Part shown: positions 8,011 through 26,103 of the stretch, piece by piece
How positions within the stretch are numbered: position 1 is the stretch's first letter
How the letters are laid out: each line of letters opens with the position of its first letter
Source: Geminicoccus roseus DSM 18922
GTDB lineage: Bacteria; Pseudomonadota; Alphaproteobacteria; Geminicoccales; Geminicoccaceae
Assembly: GCF_000427665.1 (NCBI RefSeq)
Contig: NZ_KE386572.1
Coordinates: forward strand, 620,001-684,000
Direction: 5' to 3'
DNA: 64,000 nt
Notes under the pieces: model-generated
Database searches by the model: none
Told to the model about the DNA's origin: nothing
The model's input: the letters and a program-made list of their open reading frames with translations, nothing else
Position numbers and translations under genes: made by a program

Positions 8011-8189
8011 CACCTCTTGGGTGCTGCTTCGGCCATGGTCGCCCCTCCCAATCCGCAGCCTGGATCAGTTCAGGCCGTAGGACAGGGAGGTTGAGCATTA
8101 AATTGGCTGCGCTCCAACGGCGAATGGCCCCCGGAGCCTGTGCTGGCTGGGGGCATCTGTCAGCGCTGGTGATATGTGGTTTGTGGATT

Positions 8190-8266
<77 letters not shown>

Positions 8267-8311
8267 TCGAGGGAAGTCTCGCTGGTGTTGTGTTGTTGGC
8301 GGCGTCACGCT

Positions 8312-8429
8312 GACCCGGCGGCGACCGACTTTCCCGTGCCTTAAGACACAGTATCATGGGCGCTGAGGGGTTTCACGGCCGAGTTCGGGATGGGATCGGG
8401 TGTGGCACCCTCGCTGTGACCACCGGGTC
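8312..8429 (-). rRNA. 5S ribosomal RNA
   Basis: About 118 nt between the 23S and fMet genes. The terminal helix pairs ACCCGGTGG at the 5' end with CCGCCGGGT at the 3' end. Internal signatures include the CCCGATCCCATCCCGAACTC-type loop and GGGAAAGTCGGTCG near the 3' end. The ends are estimated from the terminal helix. Confidence 0.95.
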
Positions 8430-8611
8430 GGCGTGACGTCGCGATCTTGCCTGGTGGCGCGCCGTTGGCGCGCCGGCTTCCCTGTCTATCGGCCGTTCGG
8501 CCTACTTGAGCCAGGGAAGCTTTTCTTGCGGCAAGTACGGTGACTGTGTGATTGGGACGTTTTGGGATGCTGGATCGTCCGGTGTCTTGCACGGGTCGAT
8601 CGCTGGTGTGG
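8430..8611 (-). other. 23S-5S intergenic spacer
   Basis: Transcribed spacer with no tRNA. It holds two copies of GGCGCGCC (8457-8464 and 8468-8475) and a long hairpin (stem 8476-8484 with 8512-8520) whose loop is the element also found upstream of 23S. Confidence 0.7.
8476..8520 (-). repeat. Spacer hairpin element, copy 1 (3' of 23S)
   Basis: GCTTCCCTG (8476-8484) pairs with CAGGGAAGC (8512-8520) and encloses a core (8486-8512) that matches copy 2 at 11423-11448 in 25 of 27 positions, one of the differences being a single-base indel. The core holds its own GGCC/GGCC stem. The two copies keep the fold but use different outer stems. The function is unknown: processing, antitermination or a small repeated element are possible. 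Confidence 0.65.
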
Positions 8612-11378
<2,767 letters not shown>

Positions 11379-11841
11379 TCCACCCCACAACAGCGACCGA
11401 CCCGTGTTGTCTTCTTGCTGGGCTATCGGCCTTCGGCCTGCTTGAGCCCGGTTTGCACCGGATCCAACCAACAGCTTCAGATCCTCGAGCCTGACAAGAT
11501 CACGTGCCCTTCGCTGCGGCAGAGCCCCACCGGTCGTGAGAGACGACCGGCAAGTTCTTCCACACCCCCCGATCGCTTGCGATCGGGAGTTTGATTGAGC
11601 ATCCCGTGCGTCCCAAACTCGAACCACCGGAACAGGCTATTCCACCTGCACCGACCGTCCGAGCGGTCACACAGTCATCAAACACAACACCATACGATGA
11701 TAAACAGAACGTCCGCCGGGCCAACGCCCGGGAACGACCATCAGGACCAGGCCCCAAGGGGCCATGATCCGGTCATGGAGCACTTCATCCGTCGCGCATG
11801 AAGACATCCTGTCCATCCACCGCCAGTCGCCTGGCGGGGAA
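11379..11841 (-). other. 23S-proximal part of the 16S-23S spacer
   Basis: 463 nt between tRNA-Ile and 23S. The usual tRNA-Ala (UGC) was searched for by its anticodon arm and is not there. The stretch is rich in hairpins: CCGGTCGT...ACGACCGG (near 11530-11550), CCCGATCGC...GCGATCGGG (near 11567-11586) and GGCCCC...GGGGCC (near 11752-11765). It also contains hairpin element copy 2 next to the 23S gene. Confidence 0.75.
11420..11449 (-). repeat. Spacer hairpin element, copy 2 (5' of 23S)
   Basis: The core 11423-11448 matches copy 1 (8486-8512). It is closed by GGGCT (11420-11424) with AGCCC (11445-11449), and an inner GGCC/GGCC stem is present as in copy 1. It lies about 45 nt upstream of the 23S 5' end in the transcript. 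Confidence 0.65.
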
Positions 11842-11918
<77 letters not shown>

Positions 11919-12068
11919 GAACTCAGGATTGTCTTCATCTGGAGGGATGTGCGGACGGCGCCCCGCAGAAGCGAACTTCCGCATGGGACTTTGCTTTGCC
12001 GACTTGCGCCGGCTGTATCGACCTCAGCGACCCCGGGCAGTCCGTGAGATGCCCGACATCGAGGGTCC

Positions 12069-13557
<1,489 letters not shown>

Positions 13558-14276
13558 CGCTGACCATCTAGGCATACGCAAGGTACCCATCAGAACCTCC
13601 GAAGAAGTTTCCAATGAACACCAAGATGTACCAGACGATCATCCCCACCCAGCCAGCCAACCAAAGTCAGCCAGACCAGAGGACGCCGCCCGCACATCCC
13701 TCCAAAACGCTTTTTCTAAAAAGCGCTCCACCAACCAACGATGTCAAACAACAACCCGCCGACCACCGCCCAGCCTCAACCAGACGACCATCGGGCAGCC
13801 CTTCCAGGCCGCCACCCAATCCCAACAGACCAGGCCGAAATCTTCACCAAAACCCGGCTAAACCACCAGGCAGCAGGCCATCCCCGCCGCCCAGCACCCC
13901 GCCGCGCTTCGTGAGCCGGGTTCTAGGACCAACCAGTGAATGCGTCAACAAGGTTTTTGTGAGAAAGTTCCGACGGAAGTCATTCTACCTTCGGCAACTC
14001 CGTCGGAGCCTGTCTGGTTCCCTTGGAGGGGCCGGTGTCGGGCCCATGCCGGGGGCGGCGGATCCTGTTCGGGATCCCGATGATCCGGCACGTCCATGAG
14101 CCCGGCTTCGATCGGTTGACAGGGCCCCCTGCCCTCCGCATGGTCCCACTATCATCTTGATACGATGAGGGGTGCAGGTGGCCGGATCGAAGGAGCCGGC
14201 CCCGCACGGCTCCAGCCGGTAGCGGACCGGCTTGATCCAACAAAGGGGGATGCCCCGCTATGGGAGGGAAATAGCG
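13558..14276. other. rRNA operon leader and upstream region (no gene)
   Basis: About 720 bp without a supportable gene. It contains the minus-strand rRNA leader (13558 to ~13912), the rRNA promoter, an upstream inverted repeat, and the plus-strand 5' region of the M23 peptidase. Within the leader, CGCTTTTT (13709-13716) and AAAAAGCG (13719-13726) form a tight hairpin followed in the transcript by TTTT. It resembles a terminator or an antitermination site. Confidence 0.7.
13913..13948 (-). promoter_or_regulatory. Probable sigma-70 promoter of the rRNA operon
   Basis: On the minus strand a -35 box TTGACG (13948-13943) and a -10 box TAGAAC (13925-13920) are separated by exactly 17 bp, placing the start near 13913, about 355 nt before 16S. 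Upstream, TCCGTCGG (13999-14006) and CCGACGGA (13970-13977) form an 8-bp inverted repeat at the position of an activator site or UP-like element. Confidence 0.6.
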
Positions 14277-15764
14277 TTGCGTTCACCCAAGGCCTCCCGT
14301 CCGCGCACCCGCTGGGCGCCCCTCGCCGCCGCGGCCGGTTTGGCCTTCACTGCCGGGTTCGGGGTCGCCGGCGTCACCTTCCATCTGATGGGCAGGAGCG
14401 GCGACGACGCCGTCACCCAGATCGTCCCGCCGCCGACACCACCCGCCGTCGTCACGCCGCCCGAGCTGGCCGCCGCTGTCCTGTTCGCCGAGCCGGCCCG
14501 AAGCGGCAGCCCGCCCGCCGCCACCCCGGTGGCCGCAGTAGCCCGGCAGGACAGGGAGTGGCCGAGGGACTGGGCTCTCGACCAGATTGACCCGGATGCC
14601 GGCGATGCCGCCACGGCGGCCCCAGAGCAGCTTCTGCCGCCGGAAGTCGGCGTGCTGGAGGTCGACGTCGAGAAAGGCGACACCCTGATCGACATCCTGA
14701 TGCGGGCCGGTGCGGTCGGCGCCGATGCGCATGCCGCCATTGCCGCCCTGAAGGACATGTACGATCCGCGCCAGCTTAGGGTCGGGGACAGGGTGTCTGT
14801 CGAGATCGACAGCGACGACGAGACGATGCCCCTGAAAGGGCTGACCATCCCGGTGGCCTTCGCCGAGGAACTCAAGGTCCAGCGCAGCGACGAAGGCAGC
14901 TTCGTGGCCGAAACGGTCCAGCTCACCCTGGATCGCGAAGACATTCTCGCCGCCGGCGACATCCGGGGCAGCCTCTACGACAGCGCCCGTGCCGCCGGGA
15001 TGACGGCAGAAACCATCATGCGCTTCGTGCGCCTCCTGTCCTGGGACGTCGACTTCCAGCGGGACCTGCAGGACGGCGACCGTTTCGAGGTGATCTACGA
15101 CCGGCTCAGCACCTCCGATGGCCGCGCCAGCCGCTATGACGGGATCAGCTTTGCCCGTCTGGTCACCGGTGGGCGCGACCTCATCCTCTACCGCTTCAAG
15201 GGCAAGGACGGAACGGTCGCCTGGTACGACGCCGACGGCAAGTCGGTGCGCAAGTCGCTCCTGCGCACGCCGATCGACGGGGCGCGGCTGAGTTCCGGCT
15301 TCGGCATGCGCCGCCACCCGGTGCTGGGCTATTCGCGGATGCACAAGGGGACCGACTTCGCGGCACGACCCGGCACGCCGATCTTCGCTGCCGGTGACGG
15401 CGTCATCGAGGTGCGCGGCCGCAATCGCGGCTATGGCAACTACATCCGGATCCAGCACAACGGCGAGTATGCTACCGCCTACGCCCATATGAGCCGCTTC
15501 GCCAAGCAGCTGAAGGTCGGCAGCCGGGTCCGGCAGGGCGAGGTGATCGGCTATGTCGGTTCCACCGGCCTCTCCACCGGCCCGCACCTGCACTACGAGG
15601 TCCTGAAGAACGGCAAGCAGATCAACCCGATGGAGGTGAAGCAGAACGTGGCCGAGGAACTGGGCGGGGCCGAACTGGCTCGTTTCCAGGCAGAGCGGCA
15701 GCGGCTCGACCGCCTGCGCCGGGACCTGGCCGAACCGGCCATGGTGGCCCAGAAGCAGGGATAG
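14277..15764 (+). CDS. M23 family metallopeptidase (membrane-anchored peptidoglycan hydrolase or divisome/cell-wall factor)
   Basis: A 495-residue protein with an N-terminal membrane anchor (around AAAAGLAFTAGFGVAGVTF), a proline-rich linker, an OapA/LysM-like segment (VEKGDTLIDILMRAG) and a C-terminal lysostaphin-type domain. The zinc ligands are visible as HKGTD (His and Asp) and HLHYE (HxH), so it should be an active endopeptidase acting in the periplasm on cross-links. I chose TTG 14277 because GGGAGGG lies 8 nt upstream. ATG 14250 has its GGGGG directly against it, and TTG 14232 has no site. A bidirectional terminator separates it from convergent clpB. Confidence 0.88.
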   Translation: MRSPKASRPRTRWAPLAAAAGLAFTAGFGVAGVTFHLMGRSGDDAVTQIVPPPTPPAVVTPPELAAAVLFAEPARSGSPPAATPVAAVARQDREWPRDWALDQIDPDAGDAATAAPEQLLPPEVGVLEVDVEKGDTLIDILMRAGAVGADAHAAIAALKDMYDPRQLRVGDRVSVEIDSDDETMPLKGLTIPVAFAEELKVQRSDEGSFVAETVQLTLDREDILAAGDIRGSLYDSARAAGMTAETIMRFVRLLSWDVDFQRDLQDGDRFEVIYDRLSTSDGRASRYDGISFARLVTGGRDLILYRFKGKDGTVAWYDADGKSVRKSLLRTPIDGARLSSGFGMRRHPVLGYSRMHKGTDFAARPGTPIFAAGDGVIEVRGRNRGYGNYIRIQHNGEYATAYAHMSRFAKQLKVGSRVRQGEVIGYVGSTGLSTGPHLHYEVLKNGKQINPMEVKQNVAEELGGAELARFQAERQRLDRLRRDLAEPAMVAQKQG

Positions 15765-15782
15765 GGCGACCTCCCGATCCGA

Positions 15783-15823
15783 GCACAAAAAAAGGGCCGC
15801 CCGGCCTGACCGGGCGGCCCTTT
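15783..15823. terminator. Bidirectional intrinsic terminator between the M23 gene and clpB
   Basis: A 14-bp inverted repeat, AAAGGGCCGCCCGG (15791-15804) and CCGGGCGGCCCTTT (15810-15823), with a 5-nt loop. On the minus strand it runs into seven T residues (from 15793 down to 15787), a strong terminator for clpB. On the plus strand only three T follow, so it is weaker for the M23 gene. Confidence 0.85.
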
Positions 15824-15847
15824 GGCTGTCTGGACGCTCCGCCTTGG

Positions 15848-18439
<2,592 letters not shown>

Positions 18440-18615
18440 CGGACACCTCCATCAAAGGCTCCCCGTATCCCGGGCAAGCCATCGGTCGCGGGCCTTACCT
18501 CAGAAGCACCCGCACCGTATTGATGATCGAGGTGGGACGTCGTTGATCCAGCGCAAGATCTTGAAAACGGAGAGAAGCTACCGTTCCAGCTCGACCAGCC
18601 TCGCCACGATGCAGG

Positions 18616-19470
18616 TCAGGACGCGGTTGATGGGCGTGTCAGCACGAGACAGCGGCCAATTCCTGCCAGATCCGGCCGCACCACGACATCGAGATCATGC
18701 TGGCCGAACCAGTCGGACAATGGGACGTCCTGGCCCTGGCCGATTTCCAGCAGGACCACCCCGCCAGGTGCCAGCAGGCGCAAGAGGTCAGGGGTCATCG
18801 CCCGATAGGACGCTGTCCCATCCGCTCCGGGCGACAATGCCTCTCCCGGTTCCCAGGCCAGTTCCGGCTCCAGCAAGGCGAGGTCGCCGGCATCGACATA
18901 GGGCGGGTTGGAAACGATCAGGTCGAAGGCTCCATGGATCGCCCCTCCCCAGTCGCTCTCGAACAGATCAAGCCTTTCTTCGGCTCGCAGGGCTGCGGCG
19001 TTCTTCCGGGTATATTCGAGCGCTGTCCTGCTCCGGTCGACGCCGACGCCGCTGGCGGACGGGAACTCCGCCAGGAGGGTGAGGAGAATGCAGCCGGAGC
19101 CCACGCCGATATCGAGGATCCGCAGGTGTGCCTCCGGGTCGGGGAACACTTCCCGCGCGGTGTCGATCAGGATCTCGGTCTCCGGGCGCGGCACCAGCAC
19201 GCCCGGCCCGACCTGGAAGGGACGGCCATAGAACTCCCGCAGACCGGCCAGGTAGGCGAACGGCTCGCGCGCCGTGCGCCGCTCGACCAAGCGGGAAAGC
19301 CGGTCCGCCTGGGTCGGGGTCAGGGGAGCCTGCTTGTTCACCAGCTGCTGGGTCCGGCTCCACCCGGTGGCGAGTTCCACCAGCAGCATCGCCTCCCGCC
19401 TGGGCGCCTCGATGCCGGCGGCGGCCAGCTGCCCCGCTGCGGCCCGCAGCGCCTGGGCGAGCGTGGTCAC
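18616..19470 (-). CDS. prmC: Peptide chain release factor N5-glutamine methyltransferase
   Basis: A 284-residue class I SAM methyltransferase that modifies the Gln of the GGQ motif in RF1/RF2. The SAM motif [16 protein letters not shown] and the substrate-binding NPPY (in [13 protein letters not shown]) are both present, and the N-terminal helical domain that recognises release factors precedes them. Its GTG start overlaps the prfA stop by four bases (GTGA), so it is made together with its substrate RF1. Confidence 0.97.
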   Translation of the reverse strand: MTTLAQALRAAAGQLAAAGIEAPRREAMLLVELATGWSRTQQLVNKQAPLTPTQADRLSRLVERRTAREPFAYLAGLREFYGRPFQVGPGVLVPRPETEILIDTAREVFPDPEAHLRILDIGVGSGCILLTLLAEFPSASGVGVDRSRTALEYTRKNAAALRAEERLDLFESDWGGAIHGAFDLIVSNPPYVDAGDLALLEPELAWEPGEALSPGADGTASYRAMTPDLLRLLAPGGVVLLEIGQGQDVPLSDWFGQHDLDVVVRPDLAGIGRCLVLTRPSTAS

Positions 19471-20522
19471 TCCAGCTGCGCCAGCTTGCGGGCCTGATCC
19501 TCGGCCACCAGCGCCTCGACGAACCGGCCGAGACCGGGGCCGGCGATCACCTCGTCCAGCGCATAGAGGGTCAGGTCGATCCGGTGATCGGTGACCCGGT
19601 TCTGGGGGAAATTATAGGTGCGGATCCGTTCAGAGCGGTCGCCGGACCCGATCTGCTCCCTGCGATCGGCCGAGCGCTCCTGGTCGGCCCGGGCGCGTTC
19701 CTGGTCGAACAGGCGGGCGCGCAGGATCTTCATCGCCCGGGCCTTGTTGCGGTGCTGCGAGCGTTCGTCCTGCTGGAACACGACGATCCCGCTCGGCAGA
19801 TGCGTGATCCGCACCGCGCTCTCGGTCCGGTTGACATGCTGCCCGCCGGCGCCGGAGGCACGCAGCACGTCGATGCGCAGGTCCTTGTCGTCGATCTTGA
19901 CGTCGACCTCCTCCGCTTCCGGCAGAACTGCCACGGTAGCGGCCGAGGTATGGATGCGGCCTCCCCCCTCGGTCACCGGCACCCGCTGAACCCGGTGCAC
20001 CCCCGATTCGAACTTCAGCCTGGCGAAGACACCCTGGCCCTCCACCGCCACGGAGACTTCCTTCAGTCCGCCAAGATCGGTCTCGCTCTCGCTCAGGACC
20101 TCGAACTTCCAGCCCTGCAGCGCCGCGTAGCGCTGGTACATCTTGAACAGGTCGCCGCCGAACAGGGCGGCCTCCTCGCCGCCGGTCCCGGCGCGGATCT
20201 CCAGGATCGCGCTGCGGTCGTCCGCGGCATCCTTGGGCAGGAGCGCCAGACGCAGGGCCCGTTCCGTGGCGTCCAGCCGCAAGCGCGCCTCGGGCAGGTC
20301 AGCCCAGGCGAGTTCGCGCATCTCCGCATCGTCCAGCATCACCTCCAGGCTCTCGACCTCGGCCTCGGCATGGCGGAAGGCGTCGATCGCCTCCGTCACC
20401 GGGCGCAGATCGGACAGTTCCCGGGCAAGCTGGACGATGTCGCTGCGGCCGGGTTCGGCCAGCAGCGCTTCCAGCTCTTGCCGGCGGGCGAGGATCGGGT
20501 CGAGGTCGAGCTTGGCTGCCAT
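19467..20522 (-). CDS. prfA: Peptide chain release factor 1
   Basis: A 351-residue RF1 reading UAA and UAG. The catalytic motif [10 protein letters not shown] is intact, and the RF1 signature continues into [11 protein letters not shown]. The start [11 protein letters not shown] at 20522 is chosen because family members begin here. The open frame extends upstream another ~67 codons with non-homologous sequence. It is cotranscribed and translationally coupled with prmC. Confidence 0.97.
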   Translation of the reverse strand: MAAKLDLDPILARRQELEALLAEPGRSDIVQLARELSDLRPVTEAIDAFRHAEAEVESLEVMLDDAEMRELAWADLPEARLRLDATERALRLALLPKDAADDRSAILEIRAGTGGEEAALFGGDLFKMYQRYAALQGWKFEVLSESETDLGGLKEVSVAVEGQGVFARLKFESGVHRVQRVPVTEGGGRIHTSAATVAVLPEAEEVDVKIDDKDLRIDVLRASGAGGQHVNRTESAVRITHLPSGIVVFQQDERSQHRNKARAMKILRARLFDQERARADQERSADRREQIGSGDRSERIRTYNFPQNRVTDHRIDLTLYALDEVIAGPGLGRFVEALVAEDQARKLAQLE

Positions 20523-20577
20523 GTCGATCGCGGGCTGGAGTGACGGGACCCTCCTGTCGACGAGCCAGCCCGGCGGG

Positions 20578-22263
20578 TCAAGTCGGCAGACGCTCCTGGT
20601 CGGGCACCTCGTCGACATCCCGCGCGCGCAGCCGGCTCGCGGCGAGTTCTCCCTGCCGCTCCAGGATAGGATACGCCACGGCGACGACATGGGCATGGAT
20701 ACGCTTGAGGTCGCGCATGACATCCAAATGAAGGCTGGAACTGTCCCGGGTGTCGAGTCGGCCGGTCATCAGCCTGGCCAAGTGACTCTCGGTGTAGCGC
20801 CGTTCCAGGTCACGTATTCTCGACTTCGCGGCAAACAACCGGCGCGCGTCACCGATTTCGGAGGTAAGGAACACAGCGAAGGCCAGTTCCATGTCGCGCA
20901 GGATCTCGCCGTGGAACGCCTCGATCTCCTTCATGCCGTCCACGGAAAACTGCGTGCGGTTGCGGATTTTCTTGGCCGCAAGGTCCATCAGGTTCTTGTC
21001 GATGATGTCGCCGACATGTTCAAGATTGGTGACGAAGGTCAGGATCTCGATGTGCCGCGCCCCTTCCTTGCGATCCAGCTCACGCTGGCCAAGCTCGGTG
21101 AGGTAGTTCTTGATCGCCTCATGCAGCCGGTCGACCACATCGTCCTGATCGCGGATCTGCTGGACCAGCCGCGGGTCATCGGTGCGGAGGACCTCCGTGA
21201 CCCCACGCAGCATCGTCTGGATCACCTCGCCGACGCGCAGCGTCTCGCGCACGGCCGAGGCAAGCGCCACGGAAGGCGTATCCAGCGCGTCGTGCTCAAG
21301 GAAGCGCGCGGCGCCAGGATCGGCAGCATTGGGCTGCTCGGGCATCAGCCGGGACATCAGCCGGGCCAGGGGTCCGGTCAGCGGCAGGAACACCAGGGCC
21401 AGCAGAAGATTGAAGCCGATATGAGCGGCGATCGTCACCATGCCCGGCGCACCGATGCTTCCGGCGATCGGGGGGATCTGCTCCACGAAGGGCAGCAGCA
21501 GGAGCGCCATGCCGGCCCGGCTCGCCAGGTTGCCGATCGGGGCCCGGCGGCCCGCCGGCGGCGCCCGCGAGGTGAGCATGACGGCCACCAGCCCACCCCC
21601 TGCATTGGCGCCCAGCACCAGGGCCATGGCCAGGGCCAGCGGCACGACCTCGCTGCTTGCTAGGGAGGCCACCAGCAGCACGACGGCCAGGCTGGAATGC
21701 AGCAACCAGGTCAAGAGGGCGGCAAGCAGGAAGCCGACAAGGGGAGTATCCGCCAGGGCTGCCATCACCTCGCCCATGACGGGCGAAGCCGCCAACGGGC
21801 CAGCAGCCAGCACGATCTCCTTGAGCGCCAGAAGGATGAGACCCAGCCCGATGCCGACCCTGGCAATGTTGCGCGCACGGACATGCTCGCTGCCGAGAAA
21901 GACGGCGACGCCGAGGAACAGGAAAAGATAGGCCAGCCAGGAGATCCGGAACGACAGCAGCAGGCTGATCAGGGCCGTGCCGACATCGGCGCCCAGCATC
22001 ACCGCCAGGGCCGGGCCGGTCTCCATGATGCCGCGCGCGGCGAACGAGGAGGCCAGCACCGAGGTCGCGGTGGACGACTGCAGCAGCATGGTGACGCCCA
22101 GGCCAGCCGCGAATCCGGCGAACCGGTTCTGGACCGATGCGCCCAGGAAGTGGCGCAAGCCTGCCCCGAAGGCCCGCGTCATTCCGGTCCGGACCACGCG
22201 CACGCCCCAGAGCAGGAGCGCCACGCCACCCAGCAGGTGCAGAAGTGTTTCGGTGCCGTTCAA
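20578..22263 (-). CDS. Na/Pi cotransporter family protein with C-terminal PhoU-like domain
   Basis: A 561-residue inner-membrane protein of the NptA/YjbB type. Two inverted Na/Pi repeats carry the signature glutamine-serine motifs ([15 protein letters not shown] and [15 protein letters not shown]), followed by a ~200-residue cytosolic helical PhoU-like tail (from about [10 protein letters not shown]). It exports or imports phosphate with sodium. The only start fitting the first membrane segment is TTG 22263 with a weak ribosome site. It lies between prfA and hisS in the housekeeping block, with short gaps suggesting co-transcription. Confidence 0.9.
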   Translation of the reverse strand: MNGTETLLHLLGGVALLLWGVRVVRTGMTRAFGAGLRHFLGASVQNRFAGFAAGLGVTMLLQSSTATSVLASSFAARGIMETGPALAVMLGADVGTALISLLLSFRISWLAYLFLFLGVAVFLGSEHVRARNIARVGIGLGLILLALKEIVLAAGPLAASPVMGEVMAALADTPLVGFLLAALLTWLLHSSLAVVLLVASLASSEVVPLALAMALVLGANAGGGLVAVMLTSRAPPAGRRAPIGNLASRAGMALLLLPFVEQIPPIAGSIGAPGMVTIAAHIGFNLLLALVFLPLTGPLARLMSRLMPEQPNAADPGAARFLEHDALDTPSVALASAVRETLRVGEVIQTMLRGVTEVLRTDDPRLVQQIRDQDDVVDRLHEAIKNYLTELGQRELDRKEGARHIEILTFVTNLEHVGDIIDKNLMDLAAKKIRNRTQFSVDGMKEIEAFHGEILRDMELAFAVFLTSEIGDARRLFAAKSRIRDLERRYTESHLARLMTGRLDTRDSSSLHLDVMRDLKRIHAHVVAVAYPILERQGELAASRLRARDVDEVPDQERLPT

Positions 22264-22333
22264 CGCATTGGTGGCCCTTGTCGGAGGACCACCTACGTCA
22301 GCGAAGCGTCAGGGCAATGTCAAACCTCGCGTG

Positions 22334-23578
22334 TCACGCCGAGTGGTTGAGTTCGCCCAGTAGCAACTCGCGCGACACACTGCGCTCCTGGCCGGTCGTC
22401 AGGTCGCGCAGCTTCACCACGCCAGCGGCCAACTCGTCCTCGCCCAGGAACAGGGCCAGCCGCGCCTGCAGGCGGTCGGCGCGCTTCATGCGCTGGGCGG
22501 GCTTGCCCTTGTAGGCGAGTTCCACGGAGTGCCCGGCCCGCCGGAGATCCGCAGCAAGCTGCCAGGCAGCTTTCTCCGCCGCCGGCCCGATCGGCACGAT
22601 CGCCAGGGGCCGGATCTCCGCCGGCGGCGCCTCGATCAGGGCCGCCAGCCGCTCGACACCGGCTGCCCAACCGATGCCGGGCATCTCCGGACCACCCATG
22701 CTGCGGATCAGTCCGTCATAGCGGCCGCCACCCAGGACGGTACCCTGCGCTCCCAGGTGGGAGGTGACGAACTCGAACGCCGTGTGGCTGTAGTAGTCCA
22801 GGCCACGGACCAGCCGCGGGTCGAGCTGGTAGCCGATCCCAAGAGCCTCCAGGCCGTCCGTCACGGCCTGGAAGAAGTCCCGGGAGGCCTGGTTCAGGCT
22901 GTCCGCCATCAGCGGCGCGTTTGCGACGACCGCCCGGTCGCCCTCGTCTTTGCTGTCCAGGATCCGCAGCGGATTCTTATGCAGGCGGGTCCGGCTGTCC
23001 TCGGACAGGGTCGCTTCATGGTCGCGCAGATAGGCGACCAGCCGCTCACGGTAGGCCAGCCGGCTCTCCGGGTCGCCCAGGCTGTTCAGGTGCAGCACGG
23101 TCTTCGACAGCACGCCCAGCTCGTCCAGCACATGGGCGCCCAGAGCGATCGCCTCGACATCCGCCATCGCCTCGGCGGCACCCAGGATCTCAACGCCGAT
23201 CTGGTGAAACTGGCGCATGCGTCCCTTCTGGGGCCGCTCGTAGCGGAACATCGGGCCATGATAGAACAGTTTCACCGGCAGGGACTGCTGCAGCCCGTTG
23301 GTGATGAACGCCCGGGCTACGCCCGCGGTGTTCTCCGGCCGGAGGGTCAGCTGGTCGCCGCCCCGATCGGTGAAGGTGTACATCTCCTTGGTCACGACGT
23401 CGGAGGTATCGCCGAGCGTGCGGGCAAAGATGTCGGTGAACTCGAAGATCGGCGTCTCGATCTCGGAGAACCCGTATCGGGCCGACAGGCTGCGCGCCGT
23501 CTCATGGACGTGACGATGGCGCAGCATGTCCTCGCCCAGGAGATCGTGGGTGCCGCGGACGGGGCGCAGGTCGCTCAT
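22334..23578 (-). CDS. hisS: Histidine--tRNA ligase
   Basis: A 414-residue class II synthetase. Motif 2 (FRYERPQKGRMRQFHQIG) includes the catalytic Arg, the HisRS-specific RGLDYYSHTAFEF follows, and motif 3 is GGGRYDGLI. The C-terminal anticodon-binding domain ends the protein. It starts at ATG 23578 (MSDLRPVRGTHDLLG), typical of the family. Charges tRNA-His in the cytosol. Downstream of ispG by 34 nt on the same strand. Confidence 0.97.
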   Translation of the reverse strand: MSDLRPVRGTHDLLGEDMLRHRHVHETARSLSARYGFSEIETPIFEFTDIFARTLGDTSDVVTKEMYTFTDRGGDQLTLRPENTAGVARAFITNGLQQSLPVKLFYHGPMFRYERPQKGRMRQFHQIGVEILGAAEAMADVEAIALGAHVLDELGVLSKTVLHLNSLGDPESRLAYRERLVAYLRDHEATLSEDSRTRLHKNPLRILDSKDEGDRAVVANAPLMADSLNQASRDFFQAVTDGLEALGIGYQLDPRLVRGLDYYSHTAFEFVTSHLGAQGTVLGGGRYDGLIRSMGGPEMPGIGWAAGVERLAALIEAPPAEIRPLAIVPIGPAAEKAAWQLAADLRRAGHSVELAYKGKPAQRMKRADRLQARLALFLGEDELAAGVVKLRDLTTGQERSVSRELLLGELNHSA

Positions 23579-23612
23579 CGCTGTTCAGAACTCTCGGAAA
23601 GACGGGAAGAAA

Positions 23613-24851
<1,239 letters not shown>

Positions 24852-24960
24852 GAGCGGAACCGGTCCCGGCTTGCGTTACGTGCGGCGGGGATAGCCCAGA
24901 CGACCGGCCCGTGTCACGATCCAACGGCTCTCCGGCCGCTGTCGCCCTGTCCTGCCACCA

Positions 24961-25989
24961 TCATCGTGGAACGGAGCGGGCCTTCAGCGCTGCCGGATCG
25001 AGGGGAATGTTCTTCAGAACAGCCCCCCGCGCCCCAAGCGGAGCTAGCTCGATCCCGTCCACCATGACCTGCAGCCCGCCGGCATTCCCGGTCCAAAGGG
25101 CCAGGTCGGTGCGCTCCGGCAGCAAGAACCGCTCGCCCGCCTCCATCAGCCGGCTGCGGGAGAACTGCCGGTCGGCCGAGCGGATCTGGATCCAGGCTGG
25201 TTCGGTCGCGACCAGAACGACCCTGGCCTCGCTGGCGATCGCGGCCCCCACGCCCATGGCCGGGCGTTCGTCCGCCACCGGAGGCGCAGGCGCCTGGGCG
25301 ACAGCGGCAGGCTGTGCGGGCGATATACCGATCGCGACCTCCGTCGCTCCCCCCGCCTGGAAGGCGCCTCCCTCCACGACGGCCACGGCATCCGCAGGTG
25401 GGGACGGTGCATCAACGGCAGCCAGACTGGTTTCGGGCTGCGCGGACGGTTCCGGTGCGACCGGAGCCGGCACGATTGCGAGCTCGGTCGGCTGCGGCGT
25501 GGTCACCACGACGGGCGGCGGGGACGGCGGCTCCTCGTCGACGATGTCGACCGGCGTCGAGATCTGGCTGCTCAGGTAGGACCAGCCGCCATAGCCCGAG
25601 CCAGCCAGCACCAGAGCCGCCAGCACGGCGACCAGCAACGGACGCCGTTCCTCCCTGGGGACCGGCATCGGGCGCATCCCGGTCGTTCCCTCCATGGAAG
25701 CCGGTCGACCCGCCTTCAGCCGCCGGACCAGCCGCTGGCCATCCAGCCCCAGATGATCCGCGTAGCTGCGCAGGAAGCCCGAGAGGTAGGGCAGGCCCGG
25801 CATCGTGCCATGGTCCCCCTCCTCGAGCGCGAACAGGTAGGACGGCTTGATCCGCAGGAGCTCGGCGACGTCGTAGAGATCCTCCCCGCGCCGCTGCCTG
25901 GCAGCCCGCAGTTCCCGGCCGATCAGTGTGGCGGCATCCTCGCCACCGGGGCCGTTGATCTTGTCGATGGAAACGGATCCTGGAGACAT
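24961..25989 (-). CDS. rodZ: RodZ-like cytoskeletal/HTH protein
   Basis: A 342-residue protein with an N-terminal Xre-type helix-turn-helix (LIGRELRAARQRRGEDLYDV, ~residues 20-85), a basic stretch, one membrane helix (LLVAVLAALVLAGSGYGGW), a Pro-rich periplasmic linker and a C-terminal DUF4115 domain. RodZ links MreB filaments to the wall-synthesis complex and controls rod shape. Start chosen at ATG 25989 (MSPGSVSIDK). The upstream extension to 26100 has a non-homologous hydrophobic sequence. Located between ptsP and ispG. Confidence 0.85.
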   Translation of the reverse strand: MSPGSVSIDKINGPGGEDAATLIGRELRAARQRRGEDLYDVAELLRIKPSYLFALEEGDHGTMPGLPYLSGFLRSYADHLGLDGQRLVRRLKAGRPASMEGTTGMRPMPVPREERRPLLVAVLAALVLAGSGYGGWSYLSSQISTPVDIVDEEPPSPPPVVVTTPQPTELAIVPAPVAPEPSAQPETSLAAVDAPSPPADAVAVVEGGAFQAGGATEVAIGISPAQPAAVAQAPAPPVADERPAMGVGAAIASEARVVLVATEPAWIQIRSADRQFSRSRLMEAGERFLLPERTDLALWTGNAGGLQVMVDGIELAPLGARGAVLKNIPLDPAALKARSVPR

Positions 25990-26103
25990 GGGTCGGGATC
26001 GACCTCGGTCACGCTGGAGGGGCGGTTCGGAAGAAGAAATAGCAGAAATCGGCAACCAAACCAAAGAAACAGACCAGCCGGAAACCCCGAGGAGACTCAC
26101 ACT

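Noticed and set aside
14114-14160. TTGACA upstream of the M23 gene with TATCAT downstream
   Set aside because: The spacing is about 28 bp, too long for a sigma-70 promoter, and the 17-bp spaced alternative has a poor -10 box.
18440-18615. CTTG motif upstream of clpB as a sigma-32 promoter
   Set aside because: No matching -10 at the proper spacing could be found by eye.
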